23,120 bases of DNA from a virus, in IMG/VR virus record IMGVR_UViG_3300002132_000163, positions 1 through 23,120 of that record; one strand, written 5' to 3'. The stretch's first letter is position 1. The number at the start of each line of letters is the position of its first letter. The notes beneath the pieces were generated by a model. The model was not told the DNA's origin. It saw only the letters and a program-made list of their open reading frames with translations, and did no database searches. The position numbers and the translations under genes were made by a program. Shown in pieces: positions 4,894 to 12,339 of this stretch.

Positions 4894-5682
4894 ATGAATC
4901 TAACAGCAGAAAAAATCCAATTAAATTGGAGCGAATTTATGGGTAATATTGATACCTATATCTCATCACCTCGTAAAGAGAAATTAATCGAATTTTATGA
5001 AACGTATCAAGAGCGTATTATACTTATGCCTGCTTCTCATAAAAAAGAATACCATTCTGCCTTTCCCGGAGGTTATGTTGACCATGTAAATCGTGTTGTA
5101 CGAGGAGCATTATCAATGTCTGGGTTGTGGGAAGGTTTTGGATGTGATATGACTACCTTTACTACCGAAGAATTAGTATTCTCAGCTATTAATCATGATT
5201 TAGGTAAAATGGGTTCGGAAACCGAAGAATCATATATATCCCAGGACGATAAGTGGAGACGTGAAAAATTAGGAGAGGATTATAAATTCAATACTAAAGT
5301 ACCATTTGCTTCTGTACCCGATCGTGGATTATTTATGTTACAATCACATGGTATAACGTATACATTCAATGAAATGGTAACAATCCAGACTCACGATGGA
5401 TTGTATGATGATGCGAATAAAAAATACCTAATGACGTATATGCCCGAACAAAAACCTCGTACATCATTACCTTTTATATTACACCAGGCCGATATGATGG
5501 CTGCTAGAATTGAGTTTGAAGTTGAATGGTTACCTAAATTTAAAGGTAGCGTGGCTACCCCAAATAAAGTATTTACATTGGGTACCAATAATAAAACGAA
5601 CACTGTTAATTCGACAGTTAAAACTAAAGCCCTTGGATCTATTAAAAGTCAAGGACTTAAAAATATGTTAGATAATTTATGA
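4894..5682 (+). CDS. HD-domain metal-dependent phosphohydrolase
   Basis: This 262-aa protein has the HD-superfamily metal-site pattern: His64 in GGYVDHVNRVV, His101-Asp102 in AINHDLGKMG, His152 in LQSHGI, His167 in TIQTHDG, and Asp200 in HQADMMAARIE. HAFPGG-type segments before the first helix (here HSAFPGG, 54-60) are typical of phage HD proteins. The family cleaves phosphate esters, for example of nucleotides or cyclic nucleotides, using divalent metals. The substrate here cannot be told. Residues 215-262 are a Thr/Asn/Lys-rich tail outside the core. The start has the full AAAAGTTATGAA context. The stop overlaps the next ATG by four bases (ATGA). A role in nucleotide metabolism or in removing host signalling nucleotides would fit an early or middle gene, but that is inference. 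Confidence 0.85.
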   Translation: MNLTAEKIQLNWSEFMGNIDTYISSPRKEKLIEFYETYQERIILMPASHKKEYHSAFPGGYVDHVNRVVRGALSMSGLWEGFGCDMTTFTTEELVFSAINHDLGKMGSETEESYISQDDKWRREKLGEDYKFNTKVPFASVPDRGLFMLQSHGITYTFNEMVTIQTHDGLYDDANKKYLMTYMPEQKPRTSLPFILHQADMMAARIEFEVEWLPKFKGSVATPNKVFTLGTNNKTNTVNSTVKTKALGSIKSQGLKNMLDNL

Positions 5683-5954
5683 TATACTTAACAATAATAT
5701 TATCGGTATTGGTCGTTGCCTTAGGGTATACGACCTTTAACCTTTTACGGAAAAATGAAAAACAAGAAGATATACTCTCCGGGTATATGTCTTACTTGAA
5801 TAAAATTTCAATGTATATCTCCGAAACGGATAAACGTTTAAAAGAGATAGATGCTAAAGAAACATTCAAATCGGATGATGAAATTGGATTTTTCTTTGAA
5901 CAAATAAAAAATATTCAAACCGTTCTTAACAGCTTTAACGTTAAGAATATTTAA
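5679..5954 (+). CDS. small membrane-anchored helical protein, 91 aa
   Basis: The function is not recognised. Residues 1-23 (MIYLTIILSVLVVALGYTTF) form a membrane anchor. Residues 24-91 are a charged helical domain, including KNEKQEDIL and ISETDKRLKEIDAK. The start overlaps the stop of the HD gene (ATGA), and the stop is one base from the sigma-factor ATG, so the three genes are almost certainly translated from one mRNA. The architecture matches the 96-aa protein at 3645-3935: anchor, then coiled coil with YISE-x-D-[KR] followed by I-D-A-K/R. Two such proteins in one window suggest a small phage family of membrane-bound helical proteins. A Bacillus-type holin-like or inner-membrane anchor role is possible but unsupported. 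Confidence 0.7.
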   Translation: MIYLTIILSVLVVALGYTTFNLLRKNEKQEDILSGYMSYLNKISMYISETDKRLKEIDAKETFKSDDEIGFFFEQIKNIQTVLNSFNVKNI

Positions 5955-5955
5955 T

Positions 5956-6654
5956 ATGGCTAAAAGGAGAAAAAAAGGTATTCAATATTTTACCCAAGAA
6001 ACCGAAGATTTTATTGTATTATATAATGAAACAGAAGATTTCGATGTAAAGAGTAGAATATACAATGATAAAATCCATTATGCTTTTTTCAAACTAACGG
6101 AAAACATAATTCATACTTTTAAATTTTATTATACTGAAGTAGATAATATTGAAGATCTACAACACGAGGTAATAACATTTCTTCTTTCAAAAATCCATTT
6201 ATTTGATCAATCACGAGGTGCCAAAGCATTTTCTTATTTTGGCACCATAGCAAAACGATATTTAATATTATCAAATCAGAAAAATTATAAAAAACGTGTA
6301 GATACTGCACCTATTTCTGTTTTAGAAGATGATGAAAACCATTCATATAATATTTTAGAAGGACATAAGAATGATTTATTATCTAAATTTATAGATGAAT
6401 ACACAGAATATTGTACTACAAATATTTATAAATTATTCCCTAAAGGTGATGATGCTACAATAGCAGATGCTATTTTAGAATTATTTCGTAAAAGAGAAGA
6501 TATTGATATTTTCAATAAAAAAGCATTATACATTTATATTCGTGAAATGGTAGATGTTAAAACTCCTAAAATTACAAAAATAGCTAATCAGCTATATGAT
6601 GTGTTTAAAACACATTATGTCTTTTATTTGGAAAACGGTTATACAAAGTTTTAG
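5956..6654 (+). CDS. T4 gp55-like late sigma factor
   Basis: This 232-aa protein looks like the reduced sigma factor of T4-like phages (gp55), which directs host RNA polymerase to late promoters. The region-2-like core is residues 64-106: NIEDLQHEVITFLLSKIHLFD, then SRGAKAFSYFGTIAKRYLI, which follows the sigma pattern of an acidic helix, FDxxRG, then FxYxxxxAxxxL with aromatic residues for promoter melting. The N-terminus is basic (MAKRRKKG). There is no clear region 4, as in gp55, and the length is close to gp55 family members. The C-terminal helices (MVDVKTPKITKIANQLYDVF) may contact polymerase or a co-activator. It follows the membrane-protein gene by one base and lies just before the structural block. 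TATTTATA elements sit in the three wide gaps of that block. Confidence 0.8.
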   Translation: MAKRRKKGIQYFTQETEDFIVLYNETEDFDVKSRIYNDKIHYAFFKLTENIIHTFKFYYTEVDNIEDLQHEVITFLLSKIHLFDQSRGAKAFSYFGTIAKRYLILSNQKNYKKRVDTAPISVLEDDENHSYNILEGHKNDLLSKFIDEYTEYCTTNIYKLFPKGDDATIADAILELFRKREDIDIFNKKALYIYIREMVDVKTPKITKIANQLYDVFKTHYVFYLENGYTKF

Positions 6655-6660
6655 TTTCTA

Positions 6661-6668
6661 TATTTATA
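6661..6668 (+). promoter_or_regulatory. putative late promoter TATTTATA (copy 1)
   Basis: TATTTATA lies in the 35-bp gap after the sigma gene, 21 nt before the ATG at 6690. The same octamer occupies the two other wide gaps of the structural block at 18-19 nt from the start. It would serve the first late gene unit (6690-9692). The octamer is the reverse complement of the T4 late consensus TATAAATA, so the orientation needs care. AT-rich octamers also occur by chance. Confidence 0.5.
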
Positions 6669-6689
6669 ACGGAATTAAACGTATGTATT

Positions 6690-7031
6690 ATGTCACAATT
6701 AGATAGTGTAGTATTTGGTAAGAAAAAATTCTCGGATATTCTTCAAGAAATATATAATAACCAAACAGAAAAAAAAAGACAAGTTAGCGCATTAATATCG
6801 GAATTAAAACCCTTAATATCCGATATAGGTGATGCTACTCTTATTGTTCCCTTGATTAAGGAATATATGGAAATTGGAGTTAAAAATGATGAACAACTCA
6901 TCAAAATGGCTACCATTATTCAACGTGTATTACAAAATCAAACAACTGAGGGAGAATATACAATTTCAGAAGATGAGAAAGACCAACTTTTATCAGCAAT
7001 GGAAGAACTTCAAACTAAAAAATTAAAATAA
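6690..7031 (+). CDS. hypothetical protein, 113 aa, first gene of late block
   Basis: The function is not recognised. The ATG at 6690 is chosen over the in-frame-neutral ATG at 6683 because it lies 21 nt after the candidate late promoter and gives the only long frame. The protein is soluble and helical: residues 9-20 FGKKKFSDILQE, 27-46 RQVSALISELKPLISDI, 50-60 TLIVPLIKEYM and 68-84 DEQLIKMATIIQRVL. The last third is Glu/Lys-rich (SEDEKDQLLSAMEELQTKKLK). The pattern of short amphipathic helices suits a tail-assembly chaperone or small virion protein. The stop TAA overlaps the spike gene ATG (TAATG), so the two products are probably coupled. Its neighbours are baseplate genes, which makes an assembly role plausible but unproven. 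Confidence 0.7.
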   Translation: MSQLDSVVFGKKKFSDILQEIYNNQTEKKRQVSALISELKPLISDIGDATLIVPLIKEYMEIGVKNDEQLIKMATIIQRVLQNQTTEGEYTISEDEKDQLLSAMEELQTKKLK

Positions 7032-8269
7032 TGGCAACTTATGGGTTTTCATCTTTAAACAAATCCCTTAACTCTAATGATAAAGGACAACTATCAACGC
7101 CTAAACCAGATCAAATAACAGTAGGTAGAGTAACAAAGGTTTATATAGATCCTAACAATCCATCCCAAATAGGATGGGTAGAATATGTAAATGTTAATAA
7201 ACCTACTACACCTCCTAGTGATTTATCTGTTTCTAATACAAGCATATTACCAATAGCAAAACCCATATTATCCCATACTAGATATATTCCATTAATTAAT
7301 GAAATTATATTATTAATAACTGAAGCAGATATAGGAATATCATCTTCTATATCTAGTAAATCAGTATATTATATGTCGGTTATTAATATGTGGAATCACC
7401 CACATTTAAATGCATTTCCACAATATGAGGGTAATACCTCCCCCACTCAACAAAAGTCATATGTTCAAACAAGTTTAGGAAGTACAGTAAAACAACCCAA
7501 TCAACCATCTACAATAACATTAGGTGATACATTTATTGAATTACCTAATATCCACCCATTACAACCCTTTGAAGGAGATTTAATTCAAGAAGGTAGATGG
7601 GGAAATAGTATTAGATTTGGATCAACCATATTATTAAATGGTGACCCACAAAATTGGTGGTCATCCGGGAGTATAAGTGGTAATCCTATTACTATCATCA
7701 GAAATGGTCAAGGAGAACAATCAAATGAGGGAACAACGGTTGTGGTTGAAGATATAAATAATGATGAATCTTCTATTTGGTTAGCAAGTAACCAACAAAT
7801 CCCACTTACACCAGCAAGTGATGATTATACCAGTTATAAAAATGCACCAACATCCCCAACAGAGTATTTAGGAAAACAAATAATAATAAATTCAGGTAGA
7901 TTAGTATTTAATACTACTGAAGATCATCTATTATTAAGTTCAAATAAATCTATAAATTTAAATGGAGTAGAAAGTGTAAACACAGATACACCTTTATTTG
8001 TAGTACAAGCAGATAAAATATATTTAGGTTCAAAAAATGCTGATCAACCATTATTATTAGGAAATAATACAAAAGATTTACTTAATTCATTATTAATAGA
8101 TATCAAAACTCTACTAACTGTTCTATCAGCACAACCCGGAGTACAACCAGGAACTCCACTTGAACCAACAAGAACAACTGCTGAAAATATGATACCATCT
8201 ATTAATCAATTAATTAGTGATATTAATGAACCTGGGTATTTAACCTCTAAAGACAATTTTACATCGTAA
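7031..8269 (+). CDS. OB-fold baseplate spike protein (gp5/VgrG-like)
   Basis: This 412-aa protein has the layout of a central-spike/hub protein without the lysozyme domain of T4 gp5. Residues 28-120 look like an OB-type barrel: QITVGRVTKVYIDPNNP, then RYIPLINEIILLI, then YYMSVINMWNHP. Residues 175-205 carry FEGDLIQEGRWGNSIRFGST, a pattern I associate with phage spike proteins. Residues 214-310 are strand-rich (NPITIIRNGQ; IIINSGRLVFNTTEDHLLLS; SINLNG), consistent with a beta-helical needle. The C-terminus (DLLNSLLIDIKTLL) is helical. The protein would sit at the tail axis and puncture the cell surface at contraction. It overlaps the preceding gene by TAATG and precedes the 473-aa gene by one base. 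Confidence 0.7.
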   Translation: MATYGFSSLNKSLNSNDKGQLSTPKPDQITVGRVTKVYIDPNNPSQIGWVEYVNVNKPTTPPSDLSVSNTSILPIAKPILSHTRYIPLINEIILLITEADIGISSSISSKSVYYMSVINMWNHPHLNAFPQYEGNTSPTQQKSYVQTSLGSTVKQPNQPSTITLGDTFIELPNIHPLQPFEGDLIQEGRWGNSIRFGSTILLNGDPQNWWSSGSISGNPITIIRNGQGEQSNEGTTVVVEDINNDESSIWLASNQQIPLTPASDDYTSYKNAPTSPTEYLGKQIIINSGRLVFNTTEDHLLLSSNKSINLNGVESVNTDTPLFVVQADKIYLGSKNADQPLLLGNNTKDLLNSLLIDIKTLLTVLSAQPGVQPGTPLEPTRTTAENMIPSINQLISDINEPGYLTSKDNFTS

Positions 8270-8270
8270 T

Positions 8271-9692
8271 ATGGGACCATTTGAAGATATCAATAATATA
8301 AAAGGAAGTATAAAAGATAACTTAAAATCAAAAATACCTTCTAATCCTCTTAATGGGGTGTTTCCCTCAAATAAAAATACCCCTACATTAGATCCTAAAA
8401 ATGTATTTCCTACTACTGCTACATTAAATGATGATCAAAAAACACCAATTACTGCTTTCTGGGAAAAAGGTATTAGCGGATACCCTGTATTTAGTTGTCA
8501 AGCCGTAAAACAATATTCTGAAGGTCCAAAAACATTTACTAGTAAAAAATTATCAATTCCCTCAAAACCTACAGAAGATGAATTAAATTCATCCCTTTCA
8601 AATATATTCTTTAATTTATCTCAAGAAATATATGTTTATGATTCTAAACTAAAATTAGAGAATGGTAAAACTGAATATAGTCCTGAATTATATAATTTTG
8701 TTTACCCAACAAATGTTCCCTGGAAAGAACCAAAACCTTCACCCCAAGATAAAGAAGAGGAAAGAGAAGCAATAAAAATAACAAATAAGAAACGTACTAA
8801 AAAAACAAAATCTCTTAAAGTTAATGAGGAGGCTATATTAAATGCAACCCCAAGTGATTTAAAAACCACAGGAGCAAGTAAATTACCCGAGTTAATATAT
8901 AAACTAGGAGAAACAATCCCTATAATAATACTCCCCGTATTAGAAAATTTAATCATTGAATATATAACAAATTATATTAAAGATAATATTGACTTATGTC
9001 CCCCACGAAATGTTTTAGAAAATTTAACAATTTTAAGAAATAGAATTGTAAATCAATTAAATAAAATAGTTAATAATATAGAAAAAATAGGTAGTTCTAT
9101 ATCAGGTATACAACAATTTTTAAAGGGTGTATTAAAATCAATAACTGGAATTGAATTAGCATCTATAGGAATATCAGCAGGAGCAAAAGCATTAGTACCT
9201 CCTGTAATTATACCCGGTGCTATAACTTCAGCTTTAAATGATGCTCAAACATTTATTAGAAAACAAACATTTGATAAATTAGGTAATTCTAAATTATCAA
9301 AAGCCACAGCAACAGTAGCATCAGCATCAATGGTTATGTCCTTAATTGCAGGATATGTTCTTCAAGCTTTAGCACTCCTTGAAATAATAGATAATATATT
9401 AAAAAAATGTGCTCCTGATTTAACACTTGATTCTATATCGGATGAGGTAAAGACAATGTCCCTTTTACAATTAAATGCTCAAAATACACAAAATGATACA
9501 ACCTATAAAGGATTTGTAATAGATATAATTACCGTTCCCTATACTCCTACCGTAAATAGAATACAAGCAGTTGCTAAAAATAAATACGGAATTATAATGA
9601 TTACGGGTAATCTATCATTTACAAGTAGCAACCAAACACTAATTAACGAACTTAAATTAATAATTGACAGAGATAATTTAACAGGTTACTAA
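8271..9692 (+). CDS. virion-module protein with hydrophobic C-terminal half, 473 aa
   Basis: I do not recognise a family. The N-terminal 150 residues are Pro/Asn/Thr-rich with a strand-like aromatic part (TPITAFWEKGISGYPVFSC, 58-76). Residues 156-184 are a very charged linker (DKEEEREAIKITNKKRTKKTKSLK). The second half contains three hydrophobic stretches: 214-232 (ETIPIIILPVLENLIIEYI), 274-320 (Gly/Ile/Ala-rich, with LVPPVIIPGAI) and 348-374 (TVASASMVMSLIAGYVLQALALLEII). The last 70 residues appear to be a small alpha/beta domain. Direct adjacency (1 bp) to the spike gene suggests a partner of the spike or hub, possibly a membrane-inserting or channel-forming component. That is inference. 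It is too short to be an obvious tape measure, but a tape-measure fragment cannot be excluded. Confidence 0.7.
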   Translation: MGPFEDINNIKGSIKDNLKSKIPSNPLNGVFPSNKNTPTLDPKNVFPTTATLNDDQKTPITAFWEKGISGYPVFSCQAVKQYSEGPKTFTSKKLSIPSKPTEDELNSSLSNIFFNLSQEIYVYDSKLKLENGKTEYSPELYNFVYPTNVPWKEPKPSPQDKEEEREAIKITNKKRTKKTKSLKVNEEAILNATPSDLKTTGASKLPELIYKLGETIPIIILPVLENLIIEYITNYIKDNIDLCPPRNVLENLTILRNRIVNQLNKIVNNIEKIGSSISGIQQFLKGVLKSITGIELASIGISAGAKALVPPVIIPGAITSALNDAQTFIRKQTFDKLGNSKLSKATATVASASMVMSLIAGYVLQALALLEIIDNILKKCAPDLTLDSISDEVKTMSLLQLNAQNTQNDTTYKGFVIDIITVPYTPTVNRIQAVAKNKYGIIMITGNLSFTSSNQTLINELKLIIDRDNLTGY

Positions 9693-9698
9693 TATTAA

Positions 9699-9706
9699 TA
9701 TTTATA
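9699..9706 (+). promoter_or_regulatory. putative late promoter TATTTATA (copy 2)
   Basis: TATTTATA lies in the 32-bp gap between the 473-aa and 111-aa genes, 18 nt before the ATG at 9725. It is flanked by AATA upstream and CATAA downstream. The position matches copies 1 and 3. It would start a unit containing the 111-aa, gp25-like and gp6-like genes and those following, up to 19450. Confidence 0.5.
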
Positions 9707-9724
9707 CATAAACAATAACAATCA

Positions 9725-10060
9725 ATGAAAACCTCAGAACTTAAAAACCTCCTTAAAGAAGCAGTAAAGGAAGCAATCCAAGAGGAGTTACGTGATATTT
9801 TACTGGAAGCAGTTAAAGGATCCAAACCCCAAATTAATGAATCATATGCTCAACCCGTAATTAACCAACCTAAACAACTTACTTCTGAAGAACGAAGAAA
9901 TATGTTTTCAGGTATATTAGGTGAAATGCAACAAGGTGGTGTAGCAAATACAGCATATGCTGGAACAATGCAAGCTTCTGGTCCTGTAGATGCTATTAAT
10001 GGATCATTACCTGAAGGAAGTGTAGGATTAGATCAAATAATGAACTTAATGAAAAAATAA
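9725..10060 (+). CDS. hypothetical virion-module protein, 111 aa
   Basis: The function is not recognised. The first 30 residues form a Lys/Glu-rich amphipathic helix (ELKNLLKEAVKEAIQEELRDILLEAV). A Pro/Asn/Gln linker follows (residues 35-52), then a segment EERRNMFSGILGEM (54-68), and then a Gly/Ala/Ser-rich tail with LPEGSVGLDQIMNLMKK at the end. The helical N-terminus and low-complexity middle resemble capsid- or tail-associated connector peptides, but nothing decides which. The stop overlaps the gp25-like ATG (TAATG), so translation of the two is likely coupled. The start is 18 nt after a candidate late promoter. Confidence 0.7.
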   Translation: MKTSELKNLLKEAVKEAIQEELRDILLEAVKGSKPQINESYAQPVINQPKQLTSEERRNMFSGILGEMQQGGVANTAYAGTMQASGPVDAINGSLPEGSVGLDQIMNLMKK

Positions 10061-10467
10061 TGGCATTCGGAGCAAGAAAAATATTTCCTATAGACACTAA
10101 ACCGGGAACGGCTGTTGGTGTGTCTTTACCATTTAATGCTCCCGCTGTATTTAATTCAACATATACTACACAAGATGCAATTAGAAATAATCTAATTAAC
10201 TTTTTCCTTACAGACCAACCAGAACGATATTTAAATCCATTATTTGGAGGTAATTTAAGATCATTTGTTTTTGAACAAATGTCTGCGGATAATAATGAAA
10301 AAATAGATACTTATTTATTACAACAATTATCTCAATATTTTTCAAATCTTGAAGTAGTTAATCTAAATACCAAATTCTCACCAGATATTAATACTGTGGA
10401 TATATCATTAACATATTTAATAAAAAACACAGGAATAACAGACTCAATACAATTAGAATTTAACTAA
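10060..10467 (+). CDS. gp25-like baseplate wedge protein (GPW/gp25 family)
   Basis: This 135-aa protein matches the GPW/gp25 family, small wedge subunits that link the baseplate sheath to the hub and trigger sheath contraction. The diagnostic segment is residues 37-72: TTQDAIRNNLINFFLT, then ERYLNPLFGGNLRSFVFE, equivalent to the family's RxxxPxFG-x-L-x-xxFE. The length is close to T4 gp25 (132 aa). The C-terminal half (NTVDISLTYLIKN) fits the family's last strands. It overlaps both neighbours by TAATG. Placement immediately before the gp6/J-like gene is the canonical wedge order in myoviruses, which strongly supports the assignment. Confidence 0.9.
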   Translation: MAFGARKIFPIDTKPGTAVGVSLPFNAPAVFNSTYTTQDAIRNNLINFFLTDQPERYLNPLFGGNLRSFVFEQMSADNNEKIDTYLLQQLSQYFSNLEVVNLNTKFSPDINTVDISLTYLIKNTGITDSIQLEFN

Positions 10468-12329
10468 TGGCTACTAAAAAAAATATACAATATATCAATA
10501 AAGATTTCTCTGAATTGAGAGCATCTTTGGTTGATTATGCTAAAACATATTTCCCCACAACTTATAATGATTTTACCCCTACATCACCTGGTATGATGTT
10601 TATGGAACAAGCAGCATATGTTGGTGATGTTTTATCATTTTATCTTGATAATCAAATCCAAGAAACATTTTTACAATACGCTCGTCAAACAAATAATTTA
10701 TATGAATTAGCTTATATGTTTGGGTATAAACCAAATGTAACACAAGTAGCTACTACTATTATGGATATATACCAATGGGTTCCTGCTATTACTAATTCCG
10801 GAAGTCAATATCCTGATTTTAACTATACTTTAAATATACCATCAAACACAGTAGTAACTCAAATATCTAATAATAAAATTCCATTTTTAATGGAAAACCC
10901 AGTAGATTTTTCAGTTTCAAGTTCATCAGATCCAACAGAAATTTCAATATATGAAATATCAGGTATAACACCAACAAAATTCCTATTAAAAAAACAAAGA
11001 AGAGCAATATCCTCTACTATATCCACCCAACAATTTTCATTTACTACTCCACAACAATTTACTACTATAAATTTAAATGCTAATAATATAGTTGGAATTT
11101 TAGATATTATAGATTCTGATAGTAATGAATGGTATGAGGTTGATTATCTTGGTCAAGAAATGGTATATAATTCAATAAAAAATACCAACGTAAATGATCC
11201 AAATTTATCACAATATAAAGGTGATACTCCCTATTTATTAAAATTAGAAAAAATACAACGTAGATTTGCTACCCGTTTTCTTGATTCAGGATCATTACAA
11301 ATCCAATTTGGATCAGGAACAGCAATAGATAGTGATGAAGATATAATACCTAACCCAGATAATGTTGGATTAGGATTACCATTTGAAAAAGATAAACTTA
11401 CACAAGCTTACTCACCCTCTAACTTCTTATTTACAAAAACTTATGGTATAGCACCTTCCCAAACAACACTCACTGTTAGATATTTAACAGGTGGTGGTGT
11501 TACTTCGAATGTAGATGCTAATACTTTAACATCAATTAATAAAAATAATATTACATTTTTAAATAGTAATATATCTAATACTACAGTAGCTCAAGAAGTT
11601 TATAATGGTTTAGCAGTTTCAAACCCAATAGCAGCCGATGGTGGTGGTGATGGAGATACAATAGAAGAATTAAGACAAAATTCATCTGCTAATTTTGCTT
11701 CTCAATTACGTAACGTAACACAGGACGATTATTTAGTTAGAGCACTTTCTATGCCTGCTAAATATGGAGTGGTATCAAAAGCATATATTGAACCAACTAA
11801 AGCAGCAACGTTATCTGCTGGTGAATCTAATTCTGTATTAGATTTATACGTTTTATCATATAATGCATCTAAACAATTAAATACATCTACCCCAGCATTA
11901 AAATCAAATATTACAACATATCTATCTCAATATAGAATGGTAAATGATGCTATTAATATTAAAGATGGATTTATAATTAATATAGGAATTAATTTTGATA
12001 TAATTGTTCTTCCTGATTATAATAGTAATGAAGTATTAATAAAATGTATTGAAGCTTTAAAAGTATATTTTTCAATTGATAATTGGCAAATCAATCAACC
12101 AATTATTTTAAGAGATATATATGTTCTTTTAGATAAAATTGAAGGTGTACAAACAGTTAAAACAATATCAATACCTAATTTTACAGGAGAAGCATTAGGT
12201 TACTCTCCTTATTCATATAGTATATCAGCGGCAACTGTAGGTAATGTTATTTATCCTTCACTTGATCCAAGTATTTTTGAAATTAAATATCCTAACACAG
12301 ACATTCAAGGTAGAGTAGTACCTTTATAA
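10467..12329 (+). CDS. gp6/J-like baseplate wedge protein
   Basis: This 620-aa protein resembles T4 gp6 and P2 gpJ, the large baseplate wedge subunit. Residues 10-80 carry the family signature: KDFSELRASLVDYAKTYFP, then FTPTSPGMMFMEQAAYVGD, then LDNQIQETFLQYARQTNNLYELAYMFGYKP. Residues 390-440 contain EELRQNSSANFASQLRNVTQDDYLVRALSMP, the typical middle domain that binds neighbouring wedges. The C-terminal third (about 500-620) has helical and strand segments and ends in KYPNTDIQGRVVPL. Its length is close to T4 gp6 (660 aa). It overlaps the gp25-like gene by TAATG and precedes the DNRLRE-type gene by 10 bp. Assignment as wedge protein is firm; the exact equivalence to gp6 is inferred from family and gene order. 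Confidence 0.9.
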   Translation: MATKKNIQYINKDFSELRASLVDYAKTYFPTTYNDFTPTSPGMMFMEQAAYVGDVLSFYLDNQIQETFLQYARQTNNLYELAYMFGYKPNVTQVATTIMDIYQWVPAITNSGSQYPDFNYTLNIPSNTVVTQISNNKIPFLMENPVDFSVSSSSDPTEISIYEISGITPTKFLLKKQRRAISSTISTQQFSFTTPQQFTTINLNANNIVGILDIIDSDSNEWYEVDYLGQEMVYNSIKNTNVNDPNLSQYKGDTPYLLKLEKIQRRFATRFLDSGSLQIQFGSGTAIDSDEDIIPNPDNVGLGLPFEKDKLTQAYSPSNFLFTKTYGIAPSQTTLTVRYLTGGGVTSNVDANTLTSINKNNITFLNSNISNTTVAQEVYNGLAVSNPIAADGGGDGDTIEELRQNSSANFASQLRNVTQDDYLVRALSMPAKYGVVSKAYIEPTKAATLSAGESNSVLDLYVLSYNASKQLNTSTPALKSNITTYLSQYRMVNDAINIKDGFIINIGINFDIIVLPDYNSNEVLIKCIEALKVYFSIDNWQINQPIILRDIYVLLDKIEGVQTVKTISIPNFTGEALGYSPYSYSISAATVGNVIYPSLDPSIFEIKYPNTDIQGRVVPL

Positions 12330-12339
12330 ATAAAAAATA

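Noticed and set aside
6424-6431. TATTTATA inside the sigma-factor gene
   Set aside because: It lies within coding sequence far from any start. Chance occurrences of this AT-only octamer are expected in this composition.
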